A DNA stretch of 58,960 nt from an uncultured Paludibacter sp. (GCA_937897985.1 CALCBD010000043.1:1-58960); one strand, 5' to 3'; shown: positions 1-8,190, numbered from the stretch's first letter. Numbers and translations: made by a program. The notes: generated from the sequence alone by a model not told the origin.

Positions 1-87
1 TGTTTGATGTTTGATGTTTGATGTTTGGTGTTTGATGTTTGATGTTTGATGTTTGATGTTTGATGATTGATGTTTGATGTTTGATGA
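1..87. repeat. 7-bp tandem repeat (TGTTTGA)n
   Basis: Twelve consecutive heptamers of TGTTTGA, with two variant units (unit 4 TGTTTGG, unit 10 TGATTGA), start at the first base of the window, so the array probably continues to the left. It lies just past the stop codon of the CDF transporter. A 7-bp unit has no stable reading frame. Short AT-rich tandem spacers like this are common between Bacteroidota genes; no function can be assigned. Confidence 0.9.
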
Positions 88-108
88 TTTTAATACTGAC
101 TGGTTAAT

Positions 109-1017
109 TTAATCTTTAAGGTCGGGTTCAAAGAAAATCCACTGAATTTCAGGCATTGCTTTTCGTAATGCATCTTCACATCTGTTGATATTTTCAATCA
201 ATTGTTCTGCTCCGTCAGTTTCGGACATACGGGCTTTTACGGCTACCATTATTTTCGGTCCCAGTTGTAGTGTAATCAGGTTATAGACTACCTCCACTTC
301 GGCGCGGGATTCAAGAAAGCTTTTAATCTCCTGACGAACGGCCTCATCTGCACTCTGTCCGATAAGCAGACTTTTTACTTTAACTGCTACAAAAACCGAC
401 ACCACAACGAGTAAAACTCCAATGCCGATACTACCTACCGCATCATAAACCGGATTTGATGTAACATGAGCCAGTATCACGGCAACGAGTGCAAATGAAA
501 GTCCGAACAGGGCAGCCAAATCCTCACCAAATACAACTACCAGCTCACTCTGACGGGTATTTTTTATCCATGTCCATAAACTTTCACCACGACGCATTTT
601 GTTAATCTGAGTGATACAACCCCAAAGTGAAGCCCCTTCCAACACCATACTCACAGCAAGTACCACAATGGCAATCAACGGATTACTTACCTGTTCGGTA
701 GATTCGAGTTTATGAATTCCTTCGTAGATGGAAAACAGTCCACCCATGCTGAACAACATGAGTGCGACAATAAACGACCAGAAGTAAATGGCTTTACCAT
801 AACCGAGCGGATGGTCTGTATCAGGATTTTTCTTAGCAGCTTTGAGTCCTAAAAACAATAAACCCTGATTTCCACAATCGGCAAATGAGTGAATCGATTC
901 GGCAAGTAAAGCACCGGAACCTGTGATTACCGCAGCAATTGTTTTGGTTATGGCTATCCCCAGATTAGCAGACAAGGCAAAAATAATCGATTTAATGGAT
1001 GCGTTATGATGGGACAT
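109..1017 (-). CDS. Cation diffusion facilitator family transporter
   Basis: A 302-aa inner-membrane secondary transporter that would export divalent metal cations (Zn, Fe, Mn or Co) against proton influx. The protein has several hydrophobic spans, the family's metal-site segment A-E-S-I-H-S-F-A-D in an early helix (HxxxD), and a C-terminal cytoplasmic part (V-Y-N-L-I-T-L-Q-L-G) like the CDF dimerisation domain. I chose ATG at 1017 over an upstream TTG at 1044, because a -7 promoter box (1042-1049) overlaps that TTG and would leave no leader. It is separated from the mutB gene by a terminator, so it is its own transcription unit. Metal specificity cannot be read from sequence. Confidence 0.9.
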   Translation of the reverse strand: MSHHNASIKSIIFALSANLGIAITKTIAAVITGSGALLAESIHSFADCGNQGLLFLGLKAAKKNPDTDHPLGYGKAIYFWSFIVALMLFSMGGLFSIYEGIHKLESTEQVSNPLIAIVVLAVSMVLEGASLWGCITQINKMRRGESLWTWIKNTRQSELVVVFGEDLAALFGLSFALVAVILAHVTSNPVYDAVGSIGIGVLLVVVSVFVAVKVKSLLIGQSADEAVRQEIKSFLESRAEVEVVYNLITLQLGPKIMVAVKARMSETDGAEQLIENINRCEDALRKAMPEIQWIFFEPDLKD

Positions 1018-1041
1018 AAAATTTATTATTGTTTTAAAATG

Positions 1042-1049
1042 CAAAGTTA
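1042..1049 (-). promoter_or_regulatory. Candidate -7 box of the CDF transporter gene
   Basis: The minus strand reads TAACTTTG, an exact match to the Bacteroidota -7 consensus TAnnTTTG. It is 25 bp upstream of the ATG at 1017 and directly downstream of the mutB terminator. Confidence 0.5.
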
Positions 1050-1053
1050 ATAT

Positions 1054-1095
1054 AAAAACGGACTCACCCCAAAATTCAGGGGCAAGTCCGTTTTT
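1054..1095 (-). terminator. Intrinsic terminator of the mutA-mutB operon
   Basis: Perfect arms AAAAACGGACT and AGTCCGTTTTT enclose a second CCCC/GGGG stem. On the minus strand the hairpin ends in a T run, 37 bp past the mutB stop. Confidence 0.85.
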
Positions 1096-1131
1096 ACTTT
1101 TAAGTCCACGTGTGGGGAATTTTGGGGGCTT

Positions 1132-3255
1132 TTAGTCTTCCAGCAATATCTCCATGATAGTGCAGGCAGCTTTTGCTACCGGACTACCCGGGCCGAAAAT
1201 TGCGGCTACACCGGCTTTGTAAAGATAATCGTAATCCTGAGCCGGAATAACGCCGCCGGCAATGACAATGATGTCTTCGCGACCGAGTTTTTTCAGTTCT
1301 TCCATCACTTGTGGAATCAATGTTTTGTGACCAGCTGCAAGTGAAGATACACCTAAAACGTGTACATCGTTTTCCACAGCCTGTTTGGCTGCTTCGGCCG
1401 GTGTCTGGAACAATGGTCCCATGTCTACGTCGAATCCGCAATCGGCATAACCGGTTGCAACAACTTTTGCACCACGGTCGTGACCGTCCTGCCCCATTTT
1501 TGCAATCATGATACGCGGACGACGACCTTCTTTTTTCGCAAATTGTTCTGTCAACTCACATGCTTTGATGAAAGTTGCATCGTTTTTAGTTTCTGATGAA
1601 TACACGCCTGAAATTGTTCTGATGGTTGCTTTATAACGTCCTGCAACTGCTTCGCAGGCATCGGAAATTTCGCCCAGAGAGGCGCGAAGCCGTGCTGCTT
1701 CTACAGCTAATTCCAATAAGTTACCGTTTCCGGTTTTTGCACATTCGGTAATGGCGGCCAAAGCTGCCTGAACTGCAGCTTCGTCGCGGTTGGCACGAAG
1801 CTGTTTCAAACGTTCGATTTGCTGAATACGAACGGCTGTATTGTCCACTTCCAGAATATCAATCGGATCTTCTTTTTCCAGACGATATTGGTTCACACCC
1901 ACAATTACCTGACTACCAGAGTCGATGCGTGCCTGTGTACGTGCAGCAGCTTCTTCGATACGCATTTTCGGAATACCGGTTTCGATAGCAGCAGCCATAC
2001 CACCTAATTTTTCTACCTCTTCGATCAATGCCCATGCTTTTTCAGCAAGTTCGTTGGTCAACGATTCGACATAGTATGAACCAGCCCATGGATCTACTTC
2101 GCGGCAAATATCAGTTTCCTGTTGGATGTAAATCTGTGTATTACGTGCAATACGGGCCGAAAAGTCGGTTGGCAAAGCAATCGCTTCGTCAAGGGCATTG
2201 GTGTGTAATGATTGAGTGTGACCCAAAGCTGCACCCATCGCTTCGATACAGGTACGACCCACGTTGTTGAACGGATCCTGCTCGGTCAACGACCAGCCTG
2301 AAGTTTGCGAGTGTGTACGCAGTGCCAGCGATTTCGGGTTTTTAGGATTGAACTGTTTTACGATTTTTGCCCACAACATACGTGCAGCACGCATTTTGGC
2401 AATTTCCATAAAGTGGTTCATGCCTATTGCCCAGAAGAATGACAAACGTGGAGCGAATGAGTCGATGTCCATACCGGCGTTTACTCCGGCACGAAGATAT
2501 TCAAGTCCATCAGCCAAAGTGTAAGCCAACTCAATATCGGCGGTTGCACCTGCTTCCTGCATGTGGTAACCCGAGATAGAGATTGAGTTGAACTTAGGCA
2601 TATTTTTCGAAGTATATTCGAAAATATCAGCGATAATCTTCATCGAGAATTTTGGTGGATAAATATAGGTATTACGCACCATGAATTCTTTCAAAATATC
2701 GTTCTGTATGGTTCCGGCCATTTCTTCGAGTTTAGCTCCCTGCTCCAGACCTGCATTAATATAAAACGCAAGGATAGGAAGTACCGCACCGTTCATGGTC
2801 ATCGAAACCGACATTTTGTTCAATGGTATACCGTCGAACAATACTTTCATATCTTCGATAGAACAGATAGAAACACCCGCTTTACCCACATCGCCCACCA
2901 CACGTTCATGGTCAGCATCGTAGCCACGGTGTGTAGCTAAGTCGAATGCTACCGAAAGACCTTTTTGTCCGGCAGCAAGGTTACGACGATAGAATGCATT
3001 TGACTCCTCGGCAGTGGAAAATCCGGCATACTGACGGATGGTCCAGGGCTGCATAGCGTACATTACCGAATAAGGTCCGCGAAGGTAAGGAGGAAGACCG
3101 GCAGCATAGTTCAGATGCTCCATGCCGGCAATATCTTCTTTTGTATAAACCGGCTTCACCGGAATCAACTCGGCAGTCAGCCAATTGCTGGTTGCTTCGG
3201 GAGCAACGCCCGATGCAACTTCAGAAATATTAATATCTTTAAAATTTGGTTTCAT
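1132..3255 (-). CDS. mutB: Methylmalonyl-CoA mutase large (alpha) subunit
   Basis: Catalytic, cobalamin-binding subunit of methylmalonyl-CoA mutase, which interconverts succinyl-CoA and (R)-methylmalonyl-CoA in the succinate-propionate route. It is 707 aa, the usual length. The N-terminal two thirds is the TIM-barrel substrate domain (R-Q-Y-A-G-F-S-T near residue 75; F-D-L-A-T-H-R-G-Y-D), and the C-terminal B12 domain has the base-off signature D590-G-H592-D-R-G595, whose His is the lower axial ligand of cobalt. It is the last gene of the operon that starts with mutA, with a 479-bp inserted element between the two. The element ends 16 bp before the mutB ATG, so mutB may depend on readthrough. 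No cobalamin riboswitch is evident. Confidence 0.97.
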   Translation of the reverse strand: MKPNFKDINISEVASGVAPEATSNWLTAELIPVKPVYTKEDIAGMEHLNYAAGLPPYLRGPYSVMYAMQPWTIRQYAGFSTAEESNAFYRRNLAAGQKGLSVAFDLATHRGYDADHERVVGDVGKAGVSICSIEDMKVLFDGIPLNKMSVSMTMNGAVLPILAFYINAGLEQGAKLEEMAGTIQNDILKEFMVRNTYIYPPKFSMKIIADIFEYTSKNMPKFNSISISGYHMQEAGATADIELAYTLADGLEYLRAGVNAGMDIDSFAPRLSFFWAIGMNHFMEIAKMRAARMLWAKIVKQFNPKNPKSLALRTHSQTSGWSLTEQDPFNNVGRTCIEAMGAALGHTQSLHTNALDEAIALPTDFSARIARNTQIYIQQETDICREVDPWAGSYYVESLTNELAEKAWALIEEVEKLGGMAAAIETGIPKMRIEEAAARTQARIDSGSQVIVGVNQYRLEKEDPIDILEVDNTAVRIQQIERLKQLRANRDEAAVQAALAAITECAKTGNGNLLELAVEAARLRASLGEISDACEAVAGRYKATIRTISGVYSSETKNDATFIKACELTEQFAKKEGRRPRIMIAKMGQDGHDRGAKVVATGYADCGFDVDMGPLFQTPAEAAKQAVENDVHVLGVSSLAAGHKTLIPQVMEELKKLGREDIIVIAGGVIPAQDYDYLYKAGVAAIFGPGSPVAKAACTIMEILLED

Positions 3256-3271
3256 AATAATTGTTTTTTTT

Positions 3272-3305
3272 GAACGCTAAGTCGCAACGACGCTAAGTCA
3301 CAAAG
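3272..3305 (+). repeat. Left inverted end of the GxxExxY element
   Basis: Starts GAACGCTAAGTCGC and ends TCACAAAG. It pairs with 3717-3750 read on the other strand and lies between the GxxExxY stop codon and the mutB start. Confidence 0.7.
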
Positions 3306-3306
3306 T

Positions 3307-3702
3307 TTAAATATAGTAATTATTAACTTTTCGTTTAATTCCTTCTTTTAAAAGGGCTACATTGAAGTTCAGCAAGTAACCAAGACGTTTATCTGCCAAT
3401 TTCATATAAGAAACCAGTTGTGCTTCGTCAACAGTATATATGTCAATTGCCGATTTAATTTCAAGAACTATAGCATCTTCTACAAGAATATCAATTCTAA
3501 AGTTTTTATTCAACTTTTTTCCCTTGTAAACAAGCGGTAAATAAACCTGATTCTCAACCTTAAGTCCTTTGTTCCTTATTTCTTCACAAAGGCATTCTTC
3601 ATAAATTGATTCTAATAAACCAGGACCAAGTTCCTTGTGTACTTCAAAAGCACAATCCAAAATAATTCTTCCGATTCTTTCGTATTCTTCCTTTGTAAGC
3701 AT
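3307..3702 (-). CDS. GxxExxY family protein (PD-(D/E)XK nuclease-like)
   Basis: A 131-aa protein with the family signature G-P-G-L-L-E-S-I-Y-E-E (GxxExxY) near residue 27, and a later D-I-L-V-E-D-A-I-V-L-E-I-K segment that fits the D...ExK core of PD-(D/E)XK nucleases. Family members are short, often present in many copies per genome, and have no firmly known role. The gene is co-directional with mutA (61 bp upstream) and mutB (51 bp downstream) and has no promoter of its own that I can see. Its stop codon nearly touches the left inverted end and its start is 14 bp from the right one, so gene and repeats form one compact unit. Confidence 0.85.
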   Translation of the reverse strand: MLTKEEYERIGRIILDCAFEVHKELGPGLLESIYEECLCEEIRNKGLKVENQVYLPLVYKGKKLNKNFRIDILVEDAIVLEIKSAIDIYTVDEAQLVSYMKLADKRLGYLLNFNVALLKEGIKRKVNNYYI

Positions 3703-3716
3703 AATCTTCAGGTTTA

Positions 3717-3750
3717 CTTTCCGTCTTAGCGGCTTTGTGTCTTTGCGTTC
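3717..3750 (-). repeat. Right inverted end of the GxxExxY element
   Basis: Read on the minus strand it starts GAACGCAAAGACAC and ends GACGGAAAG, matching the left end at about 26 of 34 positions. It lies 12 bp past the mutA stop codon. Confidence 0.7.
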
Positions 3751-3762
3751 AGAATAATATAT

Positions 3763-5655
3763 TTAAATTGAAAGCAATTGGTTGAATTGTTTTAATGTTT
3801 CGAGCACATTGGTTTTTACATTAATAAAATGTTCAATTCCAATGGCTTTCAAATCGTCAGCACAAGCAGGAGCTCCGGCAATAACCAAAATGGCTTTACC
3901 TTTCGAAGCTTCGTAAGCAGCAGGTGCAAGTTCGGCATATTCGTCGTCGCTTGAGCAAAGAACGATGATGTCGGCACCGGCAGCCTGAGCTGCTGCAACG
4001 CCTTCTTCAACAGTTGCGAAACCTAAGTTATCAACTACCTCGTAACCTGCACAGGCGAAGAAATTGCACGAGAACTGTGCACGGGCCAAGCGCATAGCCA
4101 GATTTCCGATAGTCAGCATAAACGCTTTTGGACGTTTAGCGGCAGCTTCGGTAGCAAAACGCAATGCTTCAAATTCTTCAGCACCGCGAACGGCAGTCAG
4201 CTTTTCAACTCCTGAGTGATTACATCCACAGTCAGCTGCAGAAGCACTTTCTACTTTCGCAGCAGCCACTTCACTGAAATTAGGGAACTGGTTGGTTCCC
4301 AGAAGAACTTCGCGACGGCTTGATACTGCTTTCAAACGAGCGGCAGCAGTTGCCTTTACGGCCTGCTGAACCGAACCTGAAGTGATGGCTGCAAAAAATC
4401 CACCTTTATCTTCAACTTCGAGGAAGAGCTTCCATGCCTGAGCCGCAATTTCGTTGGTAAGTGTTTCGATATAATACGAACCGGCAGCAGGGTCAACTAC
4501 TTTGTCGAAATGTGATTCTTCTTTCAACAATAATTGCTGGTTGCGTGCAATTCTTTCAGAGAATTCATCAGCTGTTTTGTAAGTTACATCATAAGGCAAT
4601 ACGGTGAGCGAATTCACGCCACCAAGTGTTGCACTCATGGCTTCGGTTTGCGTACGAAGCATATTAACATTGGCATCAAAGATTGTTTTGTTGAAAGTAG
4701 AAGTTTCGGCATGAATTCGCATTTTTGCAGCACATTTACAAATTCCATCAACTGTATTTTTACAATCGGGAACCCTGCAGGCAGGTTGATAGGCATCTAC
4801 AATTTTTGCCCAAAGCAGGCGGGCAGCGCGGAATTTCGCAATTTCCATGAAATAATTACCGCCAACACCAAAGTTGAATTTGATTTTTTTAGCTGCCAGT
4901 GATGTGTCCACTCCGGCTTCGACCAACGAAGAAAGGTATTCGTTACCCCAGGCCAGTGCATAACCAAGCTCCTGAGATGCATAAGCACCTGCATTACTTA
5001 ATGTGTTTGCATTTACAGCGATTACGCGATAGAAAGGCAATCCGGAAACAGCTTCGATCAGTGCTTTTGCTTTGGCTGTAATCTCTTCTTTTGTCAATTC
5101 CTTACCGGCCTGCAACATGCGGTTCATCGGGTCAAAACCTATTGAACCCTGCAGTTTTTTTACATCGTAAGCTTTTGCCCTGAAATTATCGGTAAGTAAA
5201 GTTGCCAGTTGTGCTGATGCATTGATGCAAATCCGAAAATTCAGTTCAACACATTCTGCCTGAATATTTTCGAGTAAAGTGGTGATGTAATCAGCACTCA
5301 GATCTTCTTTTTTCAGGATAAAACAAAGCGAAGTTGCACCTTTACAAAGCACATCGAGTGCTTTGGCATTAGCTTCTTTAGCCGATTCAACCACTATGTC
5401 CTGACGTACATACCATTCATTGTCAGCTTTTGTACCCCGAACAAAAGGAAAAACTCCCGGAGCTGCATCTTTTGTTTGCAAAGCCTCAATGTCTTCGGCA
5501 CGATAGAAAGGCATCACATCGAAACCTTCATTGGTTTTCCAAACAAGCTTCCTGTTGAAATCAGCACCCTTGAGGTCGGCTGTGATTTTATCCATCCATT
5601 GCTGTGTGCTAACAGACGGAAAATCAGCCAGTAAATTTAATTTTTTTTCTGTCAT
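3763..5655 (-). CDS. mutA: Methylmalonyl-CoA mutase small (beta) subunit
   Basis: Non-catalytic partner of MutB in the heterodimeric methylmalonyl-CoA mutase. It is 630 aa, with the mutase fold throughout (M-R-I-H-A-E-T-S-T-F-N-K and L-R-T-Q-T-E-A-M-S-A near the middle) and a C-terminal B12-like domain in which the DxHxxG cobalt motif is absent, as expected for this subunit. Two cysteine clusters stand out: C293-x4-C298-x7-C306-x-C308, just before the R-I-H-A segment, and a C-x-C-x2-H stretch near residue 490. They could bind a metal, but may simply be a lineage trait. First gene of the operon, with a -7 box 35 bp upstream. Confidence 0.95.
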   Translation of the reverse strand: MTEKKLNLLADFPSVSTQQWMDKITADLKGADFNRKLVWKTNEGFDVMPFYRAEDIEALQTKDAAPGVFPFVRGTKADNEWYVRQDIVVESAKEANAKALDVLCKGATSLCFILKKEDLSADYITTLLENIQAECVELNFRICINASAQLATLLTDNFRAKAYDVKKLQGSIGFDPMNRMLQAGKELTKEEITAKAKALIEAVSGLPFYRVIAVNANTLSNAGAYASQELGYALAWGNEYLSSLVEAGVDTSLAAKKIKFNFGVGGNYFMEIAKFRAARLLWAKIVDAYQPACRVPDCKNTVDGICKCAAKMRIHAETSTFNKTIFDANVNMLRTQTEAMSATLGGVNSLTVLPYDVTYKTADEFSERIARNQQLLLKEESHFDKVVDPAAGSYYIETLTNEIAAQAWKLFLEVEDKGGFFAAITSGSVQQAVKATAAARLKAVSSRREVLLGTNQFPNFSEVAAAKVESASAADCGCNHSGVEKLTAVRGAEEFEALRFATEAAAKRPKAFMLTIGNLAMRLARAQFSCNFFACAGYEVVDNLGFATVEEGVAAAQAAGADIIVLCSSDDEYAELAPAAYEASKGKAILVIAGAPACADDLKAIGIEHFINVKTNVLETLKQFNQLLSI

Positions 5656-5689
5656 AATATATTAAAATTTCGAATTTTCTAAGCGACTG

Positions 5690-5697
5690 CAAAATTA
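5690..5697 (-). promoter_or_regulatory. Candidate -7 box of the mutA operon
   Basis: The minus strand reads TAATTTTG (TAnnTTTG), 35 bp upstream of the mutA ATG. Confidence 0.5.
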
Positions 5698-5870
5698 CTA
5701 CTTTCATTTGAGTTAAACGAATATTTTAAAGTTTAATTAAAGAAAAATTTCAGCAATTAGCCGCATAAACATTTTGTACTGTTAATACGTTCATTCATTG
5801 AATCAAATTTCAGGTTAAAAAACCAGGAATCAACCACAGTTTGGATTCATCAATGATCATTTTAAATTCA

Positions 5871-5878
5871 TACTTTTG
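5871..5878 (+). promoter_or_regulatory. Candidate -7 box of the DUF1003 gene
   Basis: TACTTTTG matches TAnnTTTG. It lies about 80 bp upstream of the ATG at 5957, which leaves a moderately long leader. Confidence 0.45.
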
Positions 5879-5956
5879 CAGAATTATAAAACAATAGCGG
5901 CTATAAAATAAAAATTCAGAATAAAATATATCATTAACATTATCAATTCAACTATT

Positions 5957-6388
5957 ATGATGGAAATTCAGAAAAACTGGCATGCAAAGCATCTTGATTC
6001 TTTAAATTTTGGTAACAGAATAGCGGATGCAGTTGCCAGAGGTATGGGTTCGTGGAATTTTATTATTATTCAGACCATAGTGGTAATTCTGTGGATGACA
6101 TTAAATTTGGTTGGTTTCATGTATCACTGGGATGTTTACCCGTTTATACTGCTTAATTTGTTGTTTTCAACTCAGGCTGCTTATGCTGCTCCGATAATTA
6201 TGATGTCTCAAAACCGACAGAGTGAACGTGACAGGATGCATGCAGAAGAGGACTACAAAACCAATGTGGATGCGAAAAAGGAAATCGAGGCTTTATCGTT
6301 GTTATTGAAAAATATTGAAACCGATAAACTGGATAAGATTATCGAATTGATAGGTGAAATAAAAAATACAGCTGCGAAAAAAGACTAA
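5957..6388 (+). CDS. DUF1003 domain membrane protein
   Basis: A 143-aa protein with two transmembrane segments (about residues 33-56 and 62-83, the latter containing Y-P-F-I-L-L-N-L-L-F-S) followed by the family's conserved Q-N-R-Q-S-E-R-D-R-M-H-A-E-E-D-Y block and a charged C-terminal helix that may form a coiled coil. This is the normal DUF1003 layout; the family's function is unknown. Two ATGs stand side by side (5957 and 5960), and either may be used. A hairpin with ATCCGG/CCGGAT arms follows the stop at 6389-6407. Confidence 0.9.
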   Translation: MMEIQKNWHAKHLDSLNFGNRIADAVARGMGSWNFIIIQTIVVILWMTLNLVGFMYHWDVYPFILLNLLFSTQAAYAAPIIMMSQNRQSERDRMHAEEDYKTNVDAKKEIEALSLLLKNIETDKLDKIIELIGEIKNTAAKKD

Positions 6389-6407
6389 ATCCGGTAAACC
6401 GCCGGAT
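6389..6407 (+). terminator. Hairpin after the DUF1003 gene
   Basis: Arms ATCCGG and CCGGAT enclose a 7-nt loop right at the stop codon. There is no T run, so it may protect the transcript end rather than terminate. Confidence 0.35.
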
Positions 6408-6593
6408 CCGGGGCTGAATAATATTGTTCACTTTTAAACTTGCCGGGCAACCGGTCGTGAATTTCATTATTGAAAAATGCAATGTCATGCCAAATAAAAG
6501 AAATAAATAAACCGGAAAAACAGCAATGGATTAAATGAATTCATCTCATGATATCAAAAATAATAATTCAATTTACTAACTAAATTTTTAAAC

Positions 6594-7010
6594 ATGCAAC
6601 TCTTTCATTCATTTAACGAAATCAACTGGTTAGCAGTAGCTATTATTACCGTTTTTTCATTTGTTCTTGGTGCATTCTGGCATTCTTCCGTTTTATTCAA
6701 AAAAACATGGATAAAGGATTCAGGAACAATTTACAACGCCTCAAATCACGGAAATCCTTTAGTTATATTCGGCTTGTCAGGATTACTTCATTTGATTGCA
6801 ATCACTGCATTAGCAGCACTAATCGGTTCATCTGCCGGTGCTGTCGATGGTTTAATCACAGGTTTGATGCTCAGTGTGGTTTGGGTCTCAACGAGCATGG
6901 CGGTAACTTATATTTTTGTCGGCCGGACTTTCAAATTATTTTTAATTGACGCCGGTTTTTATGTGGTTTTTTACTCGTTGGCAGGCTTCGTTTTGGGAGC
7001 ATGGCAATAG
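6594..7010 (+). CDS. DUF1761 domain membrane protein
   Basis: A 138-aa inner-membrane protein with four hydrophobic segments. The N-terminal N-W-L-A-V-A...G-A-F-W-H-S pattern and the following F-K-K-T-W are typical of DUF1761, a family of small four-helix proteins of unknown function. It stands alone, 205 bp behind the DUF1003 gene, and converges with the cyclophilin gene across an inverted-repeat region. No signal peptide beyond the first membrane helix. Confidence 0.85.
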   Translation: MQLFHSFNEINWLAVAIITVFSFVLGAFWHSSVLFKKTWIKDSGTIYNASNHGNPLVIFGLSGLLHLIAITALAALIGSSAGAVDGLITGLMLSVVWVSTSMAVTYIFVGRTFKLFLIDAGFYVVFYSLAGFVLGAWQ

Positions 7011-7046
7011 TAATTACGGGAGTATAAACCGACAGTTTTTTTATAA

Positions 7047-7164
7047 TGCGAATCAGGGGTTGAAATTGTTTTTAGGTTCAATATTTTTGAATTAGATGTC
7101 AGGAAAATGGTTCAGATAAACTGAAACATCCAACTGATTAAACTTTTTCAACTTCTGATTCGCA
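7047..7164. repeat. Large imperfect inverted repeat between convergent genes
   Basis: The 22-bp arms 7047-7068 (TGCGAATCAG-GGG-TTGAA...) and 7143-7164 (...TTCAA-CTT-CTGATTCGCA) match at about 18 of 22 positions across a ~74-bp middle. Inside is a smaller stem, TTCAG-ATAAA-CTGAA. Next to the right arm is the palindrome ATAATGCATTAT. It could be a folded shared 3' end of the two convergent transcripts, or a small decayed element. Confidence 0.5.
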
Positions 7165-7208
7165 TAATGCATTATTCTGCATAATGCCTGTTTTACCGGA
7201 AAATTTCC

Positions 7209-8027
7209 TTAACGAATTCTTTTAGCTTCAAGAATCCTGACGTTTTCCAGCGGACGATCGAATTTACCTGTTTTAACTTTCGAAATATTACTGACAATTT
7301 CAATTCCGTCGATTACTTCACCAAATACGGTGTATTGACCGTCCAGATGCGGAGTACCCCCTATGGTTTTGTAATCATTACGTTGTTGTTCTGTGAATTT
7401 CCACACCGGATTCTTCAACATACGGTTTTTAACCACCATCGAAATTGAATCATTTAGTTCTTTAATTTTCAATTCATTATGTTCGGAATAATATTTTTCG
7501 AATTCAGACTTCTTTTGCTCAGATTCTTTTTTCATTAATTCATTCTCAATTCTGACTTTATTTTTCTGTTCGAGGGCATTCAGCTGCTGATCAGTAAAAA
7601 CATGTCCCTTAACGACATAGAACTGAGCCCCGGACGAAACCCGTTCGGGATTTACATCATCACCCTGGCGTGCAGCTGCAAGTGCACCTTTCTTGTGGTA
7701 ATATTTCGGATAAACAATTTCGGCAGGAATGGTATAGTTAACATCGCCTGAACCAAGCATTTTATTTTTGCCGGCATTTCTCGAATCGGGGTCGCCTGCC
7801 TGAATCATAAAATCGGCAATCACCCTGTGAAAAAGCACTCCGTTATAATATCCCGACTCGACAAGTTTAACAAAATTATCACGATGTTGAGGAGTTTCAG
7901 GATAGAGGCGAACTGTAAAATTTCCTTCGGTGGTTTTGAATTTAATGACCGGTTCCAAATCGTTCCTTTTGGCACAGGAAGTCATTAATATAAGGCAAAA
8001 AAGAGCTGTGGAAAATGTTTTTTTCAT
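7209..8027 (-). CDS. Cyclophilin-type peptidyl-prolyl isomerase, lipoprotein
   Basis: A 272-aa periplasmic or outer-membrane lipoprotein predicted to catalyse proline cis-trans isomerisation in protein folding. The N-terminus has a signal peptide ending in the lipobox L-M-T-S-C. The cyclophilin core contains F-H-R-V-I-A-D-F-M-I-Q-A-G-D-P (active-site F-H-R and Q-G-D region) and D-G-Q-Y-T-V-F-G-E-V-I-D-G near the C-terminus. A charged insertion rich in Lys and Glu (around residues 145-190) splits the core and is probably a helical extension. I placed the start at the ATG at 8027: it begins the signal peptide and lies 36 bp behind a -7 box. The open frame upstream has no such support. Confidence 0.92.
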   Translation of the reverse strand: MKKTFSTALFCLILMTSCAKRNDLEPVIKFKTTEGNFTVRLYPETPQHRDNFVKLVESGYYNGVLFHRVIADFMIQAGDPDSRNAGKNKMLGSGDVNYTIPAEIVYPKYYHKKGALAAARQGDDVNPERVSSGAQFYVVKGHVFTDQQLNALEQKNKVRIENELMKKESEQKKSEFEKYYSEHNELKIKELNDSISMVVKNRMLKNPVWKFTEQQRNDYKTIGGTPHLDGQYTVFGEVIDGIEIVSNISKVKTGKFDRPLENVRILEAKRIR

Positions 8028-8062
8028 GATACTTTTTTTAATAAAGGACAAAAAAGAGACTG

Positions 8063-8070
8063 CAAAAATA
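8063..8070 (-). promoter_or_regulatory. Candidate -7 box of the cyclophilin gene
   Basis: The minus strand reads TATTTTTG, 36 bp upstream of the ATG at 8027. Confidence 0.5.
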
Positions 8071-8155
8071 AACATATTTTCAAAAAAACCTTTATCAGAA
8101 TCAGGTTTAGTCGGGTTGAAAAAAAATAAAAATATCATGATTTAAAAATAATTTA

Positions 8156-8163
8156 TATTTTTG
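8156..8163 (+). promoter_or_regulatory. Candidate -7 box of the BASS transporter gene
   Basis: TATTTTTG (TAnnTTTG), 28 bp upstream of the ATG at 8191 in the divergent spacer. Confidence 0.5.
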
Positions 8164-8190
8164 TATTAAAATTACAAAAAAATATCTGCT

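Larger units (their letters stand above)
3272..3750. mobile_element. GxxExxY gene flanked by 34-bp inverted repeats
   Basis: A 479-bp unit sits between mutA and mutB. Its outer ends are imperfect 34-bp inverted repeats (3272-3305 and 3717-3750) that both begin GAACGC and are built of short CGCnAAG-like words; I count about 26 of 34 matching positions. The only gene inside is the GxxExxY protein. No clear target-site duplication is visible, although both flanks contain AATAAT. The precise ends and the intact flanking operon suggest an inserted module, perhaps non-autonomous and related to REP/MITE-like elements; that is inference. Confidence 0.7.
5656..5956. other. Divergent intergenic region, mutA / DUF1003
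   Basis: 301 bp between divergent genes. It holds a -7 box for each direction (5690-5697 and 5871-5878). I see no riboswitch-like fold and no repeat. Confidence 0.6.

Noticed and set aside
1018..1044. Upstream TTG start for the CDF transporter
   Set aside because: It overlaps the -7 promoter box at 1042-1049; ATG 1017 is the better start.
5656..5956. Cobalamin riboswitch upstream of the B12-dependent mutase
   Set aside because: No B12-box-like sequence or suitable leader is visible; the mutA -7 box leaves only a short leader.
8028..8138. Upstream ATG for the cyclophilin lipoprotein
   Set aside because: The extension covers the -7 box and would hide the lipoprotein signal.
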